This document shows positions 6,127 through 12,059 of a stretch of DNA of 18,866 nt, piece after piece. The translations under genes and the position numbers were made by a program. Position 1 is the first letter of the stretch, and every line of letters begins with the position of its first letter. This stretch comes from Candidatus Shapirobacteria bacterium CG06_land_8_20_14_3_00_40_12 (GTDB lineage: Bacteria > Patescibacteriota > Microgenomatia > UBA12405). Where the stretch lies: positions 954-19,819 of the forward strand of contig PEWA01000015.1 of NCBI GenBank assembly GCA_002780135.1. Direction: 5' to 3'. The notes beneath the pieces were generated by a model that worked only from the letters and a program-made list of their open reading frames with translations, was not told the origin of the DNA and searched no databases.

Positions 6127-7117
6127 CAGTCTGAATAAATTTTTTTATACTCTCGATATTCATCTCCACTCTTCTCTCAATCGCCTCTGATGTGTTAAAA
6201 GCGTTGTGGGGGGTAAACACCACATCATCCCTATCCCGCAGCATATGGAAGCTTAACACCTCCTGTAGGTCATCCTTGGTGGGGTGGCTACTCATTATCA
6301 TTGACATACTCTCCAAATTATTTTCCTCTTCCACTACATCCAACCCCACCCCGGCTAATATTCCTTCGTTTAATGCCCAAACCAATGCCTCTGTCTCCAC
6401 CACCGGCCCCCGGGCGGTATTAACCAGATAACTCCCCCTCTTCATTAACTTGATATTTTTTTTATTAATCAAATGAAAAGTTTCGGGAACGTAGGGCACA
6501 TGTAAACTGACAAAATCGGCTGTTTTTAAACATTCTTCCAGGGTCACATATTTAAAACCTAATTTCTTAGCCACTTTCTCATCCCTAACTATATCTGCTG
6601 CTATTACTTTCATTCCCATTCCCTTGGCATACTTCGCCATTCTTTGACCAATTTTGCCGGCTCCGATTACTCCCAAAGTCTTTCCCTCTATATCAACTCC
6701 GGTTAATCCATGGGGACTAAATTCGCCATCCTCCACCGATTGATGAGCTACGACTATCTTTTTGGTGATCGCCAAAAGTAAAGCCATGGCATATTCAGCC
6801 ACCGTATTAGTTCCGTATTCCGGTACGTTAGTCACTTCTATCCCTCTTTTTTTGCACTCACTGCCATCAATGTGATCAATTCCTGTCGATCGGGCAGCAA
6901 TCATTTTAAGTTTAGGCAATTTAGCCAATAACTCCTTATCCATCGGTGAGGAAATATATACCGACAAAATATCGTACTCTGCCGCAATATTCAATTTATC
7001 CTGCACGTCCTCACTAAAAATCCCCACTCCATATCCCGGTAAATTAATAATCTTCTTTTCCACTGTCTCTCTCTCCCACGGCTTTACTCCAAAAAAAGCA
7101 ATTTTATAATCAGTCAC
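6116..7117 (-). CDS. D-2-hydroxyacid dehydrogenase, D-lactate-dehydrogenase-like
   Basis: A cytoplasmic NAD-dependent D-isomer-specific 2-hydroxyacid dehydrogenase of 333 residues, the usual length. The Rossmann motif is G152-A-G154-K-I-G157 with Asp175 at the end of the second strand, which favours NAD(H) over NADP(H). The catalytic triad is visible: Arg236 in NTARGP, a Glu in DVVEEE (263-265) and His304 in TPHNAF. The best fit is D-lactate dehydrogenase, which would regenerate NAD+ during fermentation by reducing pyruvate; a different 2-keto acid is possible. The start codon is GTG at 7117, with TAAAAT (minus 7129-7124) only 6 nt upstream. It is transcribed towards brnT, whose -35 lies 3 nt past the TAG stop. 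Confidence 0.88.
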   Translation of the reverse strand: MTDYKIAFFGVKPWERETVEKKIINLPGYGVGIFSEDVQDKLNIAAEYDILSVYISSPMDKELLAKLPKLKMIAARSTGIDHIDGSECKKRGIEVTNVPEYGTNTVAEYAMALLLAITKKIVVAHQSVEDGEFSPHGLTGVDIEGKTLGVIGAGKIGQRMAKYAKGMGMKVIAADIVRDEKVAKKLGFKYVTLEECLKTADFVSLHVPYVPETFHLINKKNIKLMKRGSYLVNTARGPVVETEALVWALNEGILAGVGLDVVEEENNLESMSMIMSSHPTKDDLQEVLSFHMLRDRDDVVFTPHNAFNTSEAIERRVEMNIESIKKFIQTVDK

Positions 7118-7123
7118 ACTTCT

Positions 7124-7129
7124 ATTTTA
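7124..7129 (-). promoter_or_regulatory. -10 element of the dehydrogenase gene, leaderless arrangement
   Basis: TAAAAT on the minus strand, 6 nt before the GTG start. The start codon would be at or near the 5' end of the mRNA. Confidence 0.5.
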
Positions 7130-7233
7130 GCAAAAAAACATTTTTTACATTATTTGATATCTTGACCTACTAGTATGTCTTATGATTAAATGATTTTAAT
7201 TAAATATTGATTTGATACAAGAGGAGCTACCAA

Positions 7234-7491
7234 ATGGACGAACAAAGTACATCAGAGAACCAACCTGTGTCTCAAAAACCTACCCCCAAAAAAGTTAATG
7301 GAGTCAGTATCGACAATCTTCCCGACCTGTTAACGGTCGCCGAAGTCGCCGATCTTCTCCGTGTTAGCAAGTTGACTATCAAACGATGGGGAAAAAGGGG
7401 AAAACTTCCCGCCATCCGCATCAATGCCCGGGGAGACCGACGTTACCGCAAAGAAGCAGTCCTCTGGCTGTTGGGAATCCAAAGCGAATAA
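7234..7491 (+). CDS. Small excisionase/MerR-type HTH DNA-binding protein
   Basis: An 85-residue protein with a disordered, Gln/Ser/Pro-rich first 27 residues, then a complete HTH_17 (excisionase-family) domain: LLTVAEVADLLRVSKLTIKRW as the helix-turn-helix and RRYRKEAVLWLL as the wing and last helix. It is one of the few genes here with a strong Shine-Dalgarno site (GAGGAG, 8 nt before the ATG). It is a single-gene unit closed by a long-stem terminator and divergent from the dehydrogenase. No integrase or mobile-element gene is nearby, so a chromosomal regulator is more likely than a phage excisionase. Its target is unknown. Confidence 0.85.
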   Translation: MDEQSTSENQPVSQKPTPKKVNGVSIDNLPDLLTVAEVADLLRVSKLTIKRWGKRGKLPAIRINARGDRRYRKEAVLWLLGIQSE

Positions 7492-7520
7492 AAAATTTTC
7501 CTGCCAAATAACTTAGCCTA

Positions 7521-7556
7521 AAGGGCGGTTAGATTAACTTCTAACTGCCTTTTTTG
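7521..7556 (+). terminator. Intrinsic terminator of the HTH gene
   Basis: A stem of up to 13 bp (7521-7533 with 7540-7552, including two G-U pairs), a 6-nt loop and a T-run at 7550-7555. It sits between the HTH gene and the converging ruvB gene. Read on the minus strand it lacks a good T-run, so it mainly serves the plus strand. Confidence 0.85.
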
Positions 7557-7559
7557 GTT

Positions 7560-8543
7560 CTAGACACAAACCCTTCCCCTCGAGGTTCTTTTAATCAACC
7601 CCTTCTTCATTAAAAACGGTTCGTAGACATCGGTGATTGTTTCAATATCCTCGGTCAGTGCCGCCGCAATATTCTCCACTCCCACCGGTCCGCCGCCATA
7701 TTGTTTTTTGACTACCTCCAAATACTTCCTATCCGCATCAGACAAACCTATTTCATCCACCCCCAACTTCTCTAAGGCGCTCTTAGCATCTTTCAAAGCG
7801 ATTACTACCTGCCCGCCTGACTGTCTTACTGTCGGCGGGTTTATCTGAGCATAATCCCTCACCCGCCGTAATAACCGGTTGGCTATCCGCGGAGTTCCCC
7901 TCGCTCTTCTGGCGATTTCTTCCGCCGCTTCTAAATCTATTTTTATCCCCAACACTCTAGCTGTCCGCTTTATTATTTCAGCCAAATTTAAATCATCATA
8001 AAAGTCAATTTGTTCCACCAACCCAAATCTGTCCCTCATTGGTCCCGATATCAACCCAATCCGGGTCGTCGCCCCCACTATTGTAAACTTCTGTAAATTA
8101 AGCCTAACTGTTCGAGCCGATGGACCTTTCCCCAATACTATATCCAGAGCGAAATCCTCCATGGCGTTATACATTGTCTCTTCAACTATTTTGTTTAACC
8201 GGTGAATTTCATCAATAAACAATAAATCACCCTTTTTTAAGCTGGTAAATATTGAGGCCAAATCCCCCACCCGGGTCAGCGCCGGACCGGAGGTAATTTT
8301 TATATTTGACCCCATTTCTTTGGCCAAAAGCATGGCCAAAGTTGTTTTACCTAGCCCGGGTGGCCCATAAAAAAGGGTGTGATCCAGCGCCTCCCCCCTC
8401 TCCCGAGCCGCTCTAATAAAGATTTGTAATTGTTCCTTTAATTTTTTCTGCCCTATAAATTCACTTAATTTTTTTGGCCTCAGAGTCAACTCCACCTCCT
8501 TGTCAATTTTAGTTAGTTTTGGGTCTAAATTTTTGTCCGTCAT
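7560..8543 (-). CDS. ruvB: Holliday junction branch migration ATPase RuvB
   Basis: A hexameric AAA+ motor that drives branch migration with RuvA. 327 residues from the ATG at 8543, which overlaps the ruvA stop by 4 nt (ATGA); the frame could extend 7 codons further but the overlap decides the start. Visible motifs: GPPGLGKTT Walker A (about 60-68), LLFIDEIHR Walker B (107-115), GATTRIG sensor 1 (157-163), GPMRDRFG with the arginine finger (about R170), and a C-terminal winged helix (GGGPVGVENIAAAL to LIKRTSRGRV). Residues 235-245 (NPPTVRQSGGQ) are a short insertion encoded by an imperfect palindrome, in the loop before the helix containing KDAKSALEKLGVDE; this is not conserved in the family. 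Confidence 0.97.
   Translation of the reverse strand: MTDKNLDPKLTKIDKEVELTLRPKKLSEFIGQKKLKEQLQIFIRAARERGEALDHTLFYGPPGLGKTTLAMLLAKEMGSNIKITSGPALTRVGDLASIFTSLKKGDLLFIDEIHRLNKIVEETMYNAMEDFALDIVLGKGPSARTVRLNLQKFTIVGATTRIGLISGPMRDRFGLVEQIDFYDDLNLAEIIKRTARVLGIKIDLEAAEEIARRARGTPRIANRLLRRVRDYAQINPPTVRQSGGQVVIALKDAKSALEKLGVDEIGLSDADRKYLEVVKKQYGGGPVGVENIAAALTEDIETITDVYEPFLMKKGLIKRTSRGRVCV
7812..7839 (-). repeat. Palindromic repeat inserted in frame in ruvB
   Basis: CCCGCC (7812-7817) pairs with GGCGGG (7834-7839) and GAC (7819-7821) with GTC (7831-7833), one base bulged. It encodes most of NPPTVRQSGGQ. Typical RuvB proteins have a short loop here, so this looks like a small mobile palindrome tolerated in frame. 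Confidence 0.6.
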
Positions 8544-9103
8544 TTTATATTTTGTAAACACCAATCCAATCTTTCTTCCAATCTCACTTTCTCCTTGGGT
8601 AATTTTTTAACCACCCCCTCTATTTCCCTTCTCTCAAAACCTAATTGTCTTAAACTTAAAACCAAATCATCTTCAAGTAGGGGTAAATCATCTTTTAGAT
8701 TTAATTCCCCTAACCCGCTGATTTTTGATTTCAGATCGACAATAATCCGTTGAGCCGTTTTTAGACCAATTCCCTTTATTTTTTTGAAAAAATCCACGTC
8801 CGCCTCTCCAATCGCTTTCATAATTACTAAACTGTCAGCACTCCCCGAAATCTGAACGGCTGTTTTTGGACCCACCCCTGAAACGGTTAATAGCATTTTA
8901 AATAAATCCAGATCAGCCATCGTTTCAAAACCATATAAACTAATGTCATTTTCCGACACCGCCATATGGGTAAATAACTTGGTTTCCTGTCCTTCTAATA
9001 AATTTCCCCTGCCTACCCACACCAAATACCCTACTCCATTTACCTCCACCTCAATCTGCTTCCCTCTCACCCACCCCACCTTCCCCTTTAAGCTGGAAAT
9101 CAT
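8540..9103 (-). CDS. ruvA: Holliday junction branch migration protein RuvA
   Basis: A tetrameric junction-binding protein that loads RuvB. 187 residues from the ATG at 9103, the standard MISSLKGKV start; the frame extends 7 codons upstream but that would not be native. Domain I is an OB fold (to about residue 65), domain II has two helix-hairpin-helix motifs (VSGVGPKTAVQI and IKGIGLKTAQRII), and domain III is the C-terminal RuvB-contacting three-helix unit (LRQLGFERREIEGVVKKL). The stop overlaps ruvB by 4 nt. The start follows, by 30 nt, the stop of a ruvC-like 3' remnant, which suggests that ruvC once directly preceded it. Confidence 0.95.
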   Translation of the reverse strand: MISSLKGKVGWVRGKQIEVEVNGVGYLVWVGRGNLLEGQETKLFTHMAVSENDISLYGFETMADLDLFKMLLTVSGVGPKTAVQISGSADSLVIMKAIGEADVDFFKKIKGIGLKTAQRIIVDLKSKISGLGELNLKDDLPLLEDDLVLSLRQLGFERREIEGVVKKLPKEKVRLEERLDWCLQNIK

Positions 9104-9133
9104 ACTTGATATTAGCACAAACAATACCCGAAG

Positions 9134-9190
9134 CTACTCTATTTTCATTGTAAACCCATGAGTCAGTGCTACCATCGCCGCATAAGCCAC
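9134..9190 (-). pseudogene. Remnant of a ruvC 3' end
   Basis: Reading the minus strand gives ALTHGFTMKIE and a TAG stop (9136-9134), matching ALTHGFTMKY at the end of the intact RuvC. Bases 9144-9163 are identical to 9783-9802 (20 of 20); the next 27 bases match at about 60%. The active-site Asp of HAADAVAVAL reads Tyr here. No start codon or full domain remains. It lies 30 nt upstream of ruvA, where an ancestral ruvC would have ended. Confidence 0.75.
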
Positions 9191-9204
9191 AAGCAAGAAT
9201 ATGA

Positions 9205-9465
9205 TCACATCATTAACCCAGTTTTTATATAAGTCTTTATCAGTGACTGATAAGGCACGTTTATCTCATTGGCCTTTTCCTTCAATCTGACCAACATAAA
9301 CTCCGGAATTCGTATCGAAATCGATCTGGAAGTCGGTTTTAAATTCGGGAAACTGGCATGCTCAAAATCACTTGCCTCCAAATAATCGCCTAAATCAGTC
9401 TTAGACCAAAAATTCCTCTCTTGATCTTCATTTTTAAATTTTGGTAGTTTAAGCATTTTCTTCAT
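9205..9465 (-). CDS. brnA: BrnA-type CopG/RHH antitoxin (module 2)
   Basis: An antitoxin of 86 residues, homologous to the one at 5509-5787. The acidic/aromatic N-terminal part (FWSKTDLGDYLEASDF) is followed by SFPNLKPTSRSISIRIPEFML and VPYQSLIKTYI, the ribbon-helix-helix DNA-binding half. The ATG at 9465 is chosen because AGGAG lies 8-9 nt upstream; a further ATG at 9492 and one at 9456 (8-nt overlap with brnT) are in the same frame. It overlaps brnT by 17 nt and reads on towards the ruvC remnant and ruvA. It should neutralise the neighbouring BrnT and repress the module's promoter. Confidence 0.85.
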   Translation of the reverse strand: MKKMLKLPKFKNEDQERNFWSKTDLGDYLEASDFEHASFPNLKPTSRSISIRIPEFMLVRLKEKANEINVPYQSLIKTYIKTGLMM

Positions 9466-9742
9466 ATATTTTTTTCTCCTTTTTACTGGCATCTCGTGCC
9501 GAAATTATTCTAATTTTGTTTTTTCTCATAGTAAACACTATCGTTAACAACCTTAATACTTTGGTTTTACCAATAATAATTTTTCGTTTTTCAATTGTAG
9601 AATGTAAAAAGTCTTTAAATACAATGTTTTTAATATCAAAAAACACTTCTTCACATTCATTTTTTAGAACTTGATGCTTCAACCAATTCTTATCTTCATT
9701 CCCTATATCCCATTCAAAATCAGTTGATTCATCAAATCTCAT
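9449..9742 (-). CDS. brnT: BrnT-type ribonuclease toxin (module 2)
   Basis: A 97-residue BrnT-family toxin with the same ordered motifs as the module-1 protein: FEWD, N-x-x-W-LKH, ECEEVFF, HSTIEKRK, RLLTIVFTMRK, and IRIISARDASKKE. Roughly half the residues match the first BrnT by eye. The gene lies between ruvC and ruvA, an unusual place for a toxin, and is flanked by the duplicated ruvC 3' end. Its promoter region carries the same TGTATA/TATACA half-sites as module 1. Confidence 0.9.
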   Translation of the reverse strand: MRFDESTDFEWDIGNEDKNWLKHQVLKNECEEVFFDIKNIVFKDFLHSTIEKRKIIIGKTKVLRLLTIVFTMRKNKIRIISARDASKKEKKIYEENA

Positions 9743-9750
9743 TACTAATA

Positions 9751-9779
9751 TGTATATACCGTATTATACATTTTGTCAA
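9751..9779 (-). promoter_or_regulatory. brnT (module 2) promoter and operator
   Basis: On the minus strand TTGACA (9779-9774) is followed 17 nt later by TATACA (9756-9751), ending 8 nt before the ATG; an alternative -10, TATAAT (9768-9763), lies inside the region. TGTATA (9751-9756) and TATACA (9765-9770) form an inverted repeat with an 8-nt spacer, the same half-sites as module 1. The promoter lies in the last codons and 3' flank of ruvC. Confidence 0.7.
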
Positions 9780-10240
9780 TACTTCATTGTAAACCCATGA
9801 GTTAATGCCACTGCCACTGCATCAGCGGCGTGTGATGGCTGAATCACTTTTTGAAGCTTCAAATATGTCCCCACCATCTGTTCCACTTGCTCTTTTTCCG
9901 CCCGGCCATATCCGGTTAGCGCCATTTTTACCTGCAGCGGGGTATACTCCGTCACCCCAACCCCGTTTTTCGTTCCACAAACCTTTATGGCTCCGATCGC
10001 TTCGGATACTTTTAGAGCCGATTTGGCATTTTTAGCAAAAAACATACTCTCCACTGCCATTTCTTTTATTTTGTATTTCTTTATTATTTTTTCGACACCG
10101 TTATATATATCTTTTAACCTATCTTTACTCTTTATTTTTATTACCCCATAATCCAATAATTTGTAATTTGAAATTCGTAATTCGTAATTAACTACTGCCC
10201 ACCCGGTGTTCTCTAATCCCGGATCAATTCCCAATATCAC
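9776..10240 (-). CDS. ruvC: Crossover junction endodeoxyribonuclease RuvC
   Basis: A dimeric Holliday-junction resolvase of 154 residues. The acidic active site is complete: D6 (GIDPGL), E64 (AVES), and H137/D140 in SHAAD, the His form known from some bacterial RuvC proteins. Residues 19-28 (YELRISNYKL) are encoded by a tandem heptamer repeat that replaces the variable second strand/loop before DYGVIK, so the protein remains in frame and probably functional. The start is GTG at 10240, overlapping the phosphoesterase stop by 4 nt. Downstream, a BrnTA cassette separates it from ruvA-ruvB, with which it would normally form one transcription unit. Confidence 0.95.
   Translation of the reverse strand: MILGIDPGLENTGWAVVNYELRISNYKLLDYGVIKIKSKDRLKDIYNGVEKIIKKYKIKEMAVESMFFAKNAKSALKVSEAIGAIKVCGTKNGVGVTEYTPLQVKMALTGYGRAEKEQVEQMVGTYLKLQKVIQPSHAADAVAVALTHGFTMKY
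10159..10190 (+). repeat. Tandem heptamer repeat inside ruvC
   Basis: Four consecutive heptamers of the form ATTYGWA (ATTTGTA, ATTTGAA, ATTCGTA, ATTCGTA) followed by ATTA. The same layout, four heptamers then ATTA, recurs at 16108-16139. In ruvC it is translated on the minus strand as NYELRISNYK. Confidence 0.75.
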
Positions 10241-11046
10241 TCCTCTACCTCCATTACTTTTCTTTCAATTTCATTTCCCCTAATCACCAATTCAGTATAA
10301 CGCGGACTTTGAGTATTTCGCTCCCTAGAAATTGCCCCGACTATATCTGTCCTTATCCCCTCTAGTTCATAAGATGTCGCATAATGAAGATGTCCGGCTT
10401 CAATTTGCCTAACCCCGTTATCCACCAATAGCCCTAATAATTTTTTGGCCTCAGCCGTCACTTTAGCATTATTCTCACCCATTAGATGAGTTGAAAAACT
10501 GTTGTTAAGGGGCATATGCATCACCGCCAGACATAACAACCTTTTACACTCAATTACTTCCTTTTTAATCCAACTCCACTGATCTGTACCCAAACCCCGA
10601 TAATTACTATTGTCAATTAGTATCAATTTCAAATCGTCAATTCTTACCACCTGGTATCTTTTACTGAAAACTCCGTCATAAATATTTTTTCCTGCCAAAC
10701 TTCGATAGGCATCATGATTTCCCGGTACTACCGCATATTTTATACCGCTATTTATTAGTTCCGACTTTGCCTTTTCCAACTCCTCACCCTTTCCATACAC
10801 TGTCATATCTCCCACCACTACAACCAATTCATCTCCACTTTCCTTAGTCATTTTTACCACTTTAGAAAATTCCCCCCAATCATTATGAATATCTGCCGTT
10901 AAAGCTATTTTAATTTCTCTTATTTCACTTTTATTTTCAAATACCGGCGGTATTCGCCTTATTATTTCTATCTGCTTTTTTCCGTTCACCCACCAGACAA
11001 TCAATCCCGCTACTACAATTACCACGACCATCTTCCACCACTTCAT
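10237..11046 (-). CDS. Membrane-anchored calcineurin-like metallophosphoesterase
   Basis: A 269-residue protein with an N-terminal membrane anchor (about residues 5-20, very hydrophobic, with two Trp at the end), then a calcineurin-like phosphoesterase domain. The metal ligands are all visible: D52 and H54 in ADIH, D80 in VVGDMT, N110/H111 in PGNHD, H177 in VMHMP, and H219/H221 in GHLH. The domain probably faces outside the membrane and hydrolyses a phosphoester; the substrate is not known. It is the first gene of the ruvC unit, with a 4-nt overlap into ruvC. A perfect TATAAT lies 6 nt before the ATG, divergent from murB. Confidence 0.9.
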   Translation of the reverse strand: MKWWKMVVVIVVAGLIVWWVNGKKQIEIIRRIPPVFENKSEIREIKIALTADIHNDWGEFSKVVKMTKESGDELVVVVGDMTVYGKGEELEKAKSELINSGIKYAVVPGNHDAYRSLAGKNIYDGVFSKRYQVVRIDDLKLILIDNSNYRGLGTDQWSWIKKEVIECKRLLCLAVMHMPLNNSFSTHLMGENNAKVTAEAKKLLGLLVDNGVRQIEAGHLHYATSYELEGIRTDIVGAISRERNTQSPRYTELVIRGNEIERKVMEVEE

Positions 11047-11052
11047 AAATTA

Positions 11053-11058
11053 ATTATA
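11053..11058 (-). promoter_or_regulatory. -10 element of the phosphoesterase-ruvC unit
   Basis: TATAAT on the minus strand, 6 nt before the ATG at 11046, a leaderless arrangement. No clear -35. Confidence 0.6.
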
Positions 11059-11096
11059 ACCTTTTTCATCCTAAATACACTATAGGCCTTCTTCGT

Positions 11097-11115
11097 TTTT
11101 CCACACTTATCCACA
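11097..11115 (+). promoter_or_regulatory. Two adjacent DnaA boxes
   Basis: TTTTCCACA (11097-11105) and a perfect consensus TTATCCACA (11107-11115) lie in the same orientation one base apart. They sit in the 137-nt divergent gap between the phosphoesterase gene and murB, and are followed by about 60 nt of almost pure A/T. They could be a DnaA-controlled regulatory site or part of a replication origin; dnaA and dnaN are not in view. Confidence 0.6.
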
Positions 11116-11172
11116 ATTTTGCCTATATTTTTATTTTAAAAGATATTTATACTATATATATACCATTTTAGG

Positions 11173-11178
11173 TATAAT
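11173..11178 (+). promoter_or_regulatory. -10 element of murB, leaderless arrangement
   Basis: TATAAT ends 5 nt before the GTG start at 11184. No clear -35; a long AT-rich stretch lies upstream. Confidence 0.6.
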
Positions 11179-11183
11179 AAATC

Positions 11184-12059
11184 GTGGAATTTCTGAAGAA
11201 TGTTTCCTTGGCCCCCCATACTACCCTTAAAATTGGTGGTCCAGCAGAATACTTTTGCCAACCCACTACTTCAAACGATCTTTTAGAGGCACTACAAAGC
11301 CCATTCAAACCTAAAACCATTCTCGGAAATGGATCAAACGTCCTAATTTCCGATCATGGACTACCGGGACTGGTTATTAAAAACTCCGTTTTCGACATTT
11401 CCTTCCTTTCTTCCAATCGTCTCCTCGTCTCCTCCGGCACTTCTCTTCCCCTCCTTATCAGTCAAAGTATGGAAAAGGGGTTAAGTGGTCTCGAAGAATT
11501 TGCCTACATTCCCGGCACTCTTGGCGGTGCTATCTATTGCAATATCCACGGAGTCAACAAAAATAACTTTGACAAGTTTCTGGTTTCCATTGAAGTGTTT
11601 GACCTCTCCACTCTCAAAATTCAAAATCTGCCGTCTAAAGATCTCTCTTGGGGGTATGATCAATCCGAATTTCAATCAAAACCTGGCTTAGTCATTCTTT
11701 CTGCTATTCTTCAACTTTCCCTCGGCAATCGGAGCCAATCCCAAAACCTGGTCAAAAAGATAACTGATGAAAAATCACCCAAACAATCCATTAATTCTGC
11801 CGGTTCAGTTTTTAAAAATCCCCCCGGCGACTCTGCCGGTAGAATCATTGATCAGGAGCTGAAGTTAAAAGGTTTCCGTATTGGAGATGCTCAAATATCG
11901 AAAAAACACGCCAATTTCATTGTTAATCTCGACCACGCCACCGCCGCTGACTACCTTTCTGTAATTCGCCACATCCAATCCGAGACTCTTTCAAAGCTCA
12001 ATCTTGACCTAGTTCCGGAAATTCAGTTTTTGGGCGACTTTTCGCTACCAACCAAATAA
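11184..12059 (+). CDS. murB: UDP-N-acetylenolpyruvoylglucosamine reductase
   Basis: An FAD enzyme that reduces UDP-GlcNAc-enolpyruvate to UDP-MurNAc in cytoplasmic peptidoglycan precursor synthesis. 291 residues. Motifs: NVSLAPHTTLKIGGPAEYF at the start, the FAD loop ILGNGSNVLISD (47-57), IPGTLGGAI (109-117), the catalytic serine in SAGSVFKNP (S208), KGFRIGDAQISKKHANFIVN, and the catalytic Glu279 in LVPEIQ. The substrate-binding Arg of the family's YRxSxF motif is Asp159 here (YDQSEF), and the residues after PGTLGGAI diverge from the NAGAYG pattern, so activity may be altered. The start is GTG, 6 nt after a perfect -10. The last 62 nt overlap the convergent wecG/tagA gene. Confidence 0.9.
   Translation: MEFLKNVSLAPHTTLKIGGPAEYFCQPTTSNDLLEALQSPFKPKTILGNGSNVLISDHGLPGLVIKNSVFDISFLSSNRLLVSSGTSLPLLISQSMEKGLSGLEEFAYIPGTLGGAIYCNIHGVNKNNFDKFLVSIEVFDLSTLKIQNLPSKDLSWGYDQSEFQSKPGLVILSAILQLSLGNRSQSQNLVKKITDEKSPKQSINSAGSVFKNPPGDSAGRIIDQELKLKGFRIGDAQISKKHANFIVNLDHATAADYLSVIRHIQSETLSKLNLDLVPEIQFLGDFSLPTK

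Noticed and set aside
7162..7190. TTGACC near 7162 as a -35 for the HTH gene
   Set aside because: The only good -10-like hexamer (TATGAT, 7181) is 13 nt away, too close, and no alternative fits at 16-18 nt.
9134..9210. Short hydrophobic peptide readable through the ruvC remnant (IIFLLVAYAAMVALTHGF)
   Set aside because: It has no start codon of its own and is explained by homology to the end of ruvC.
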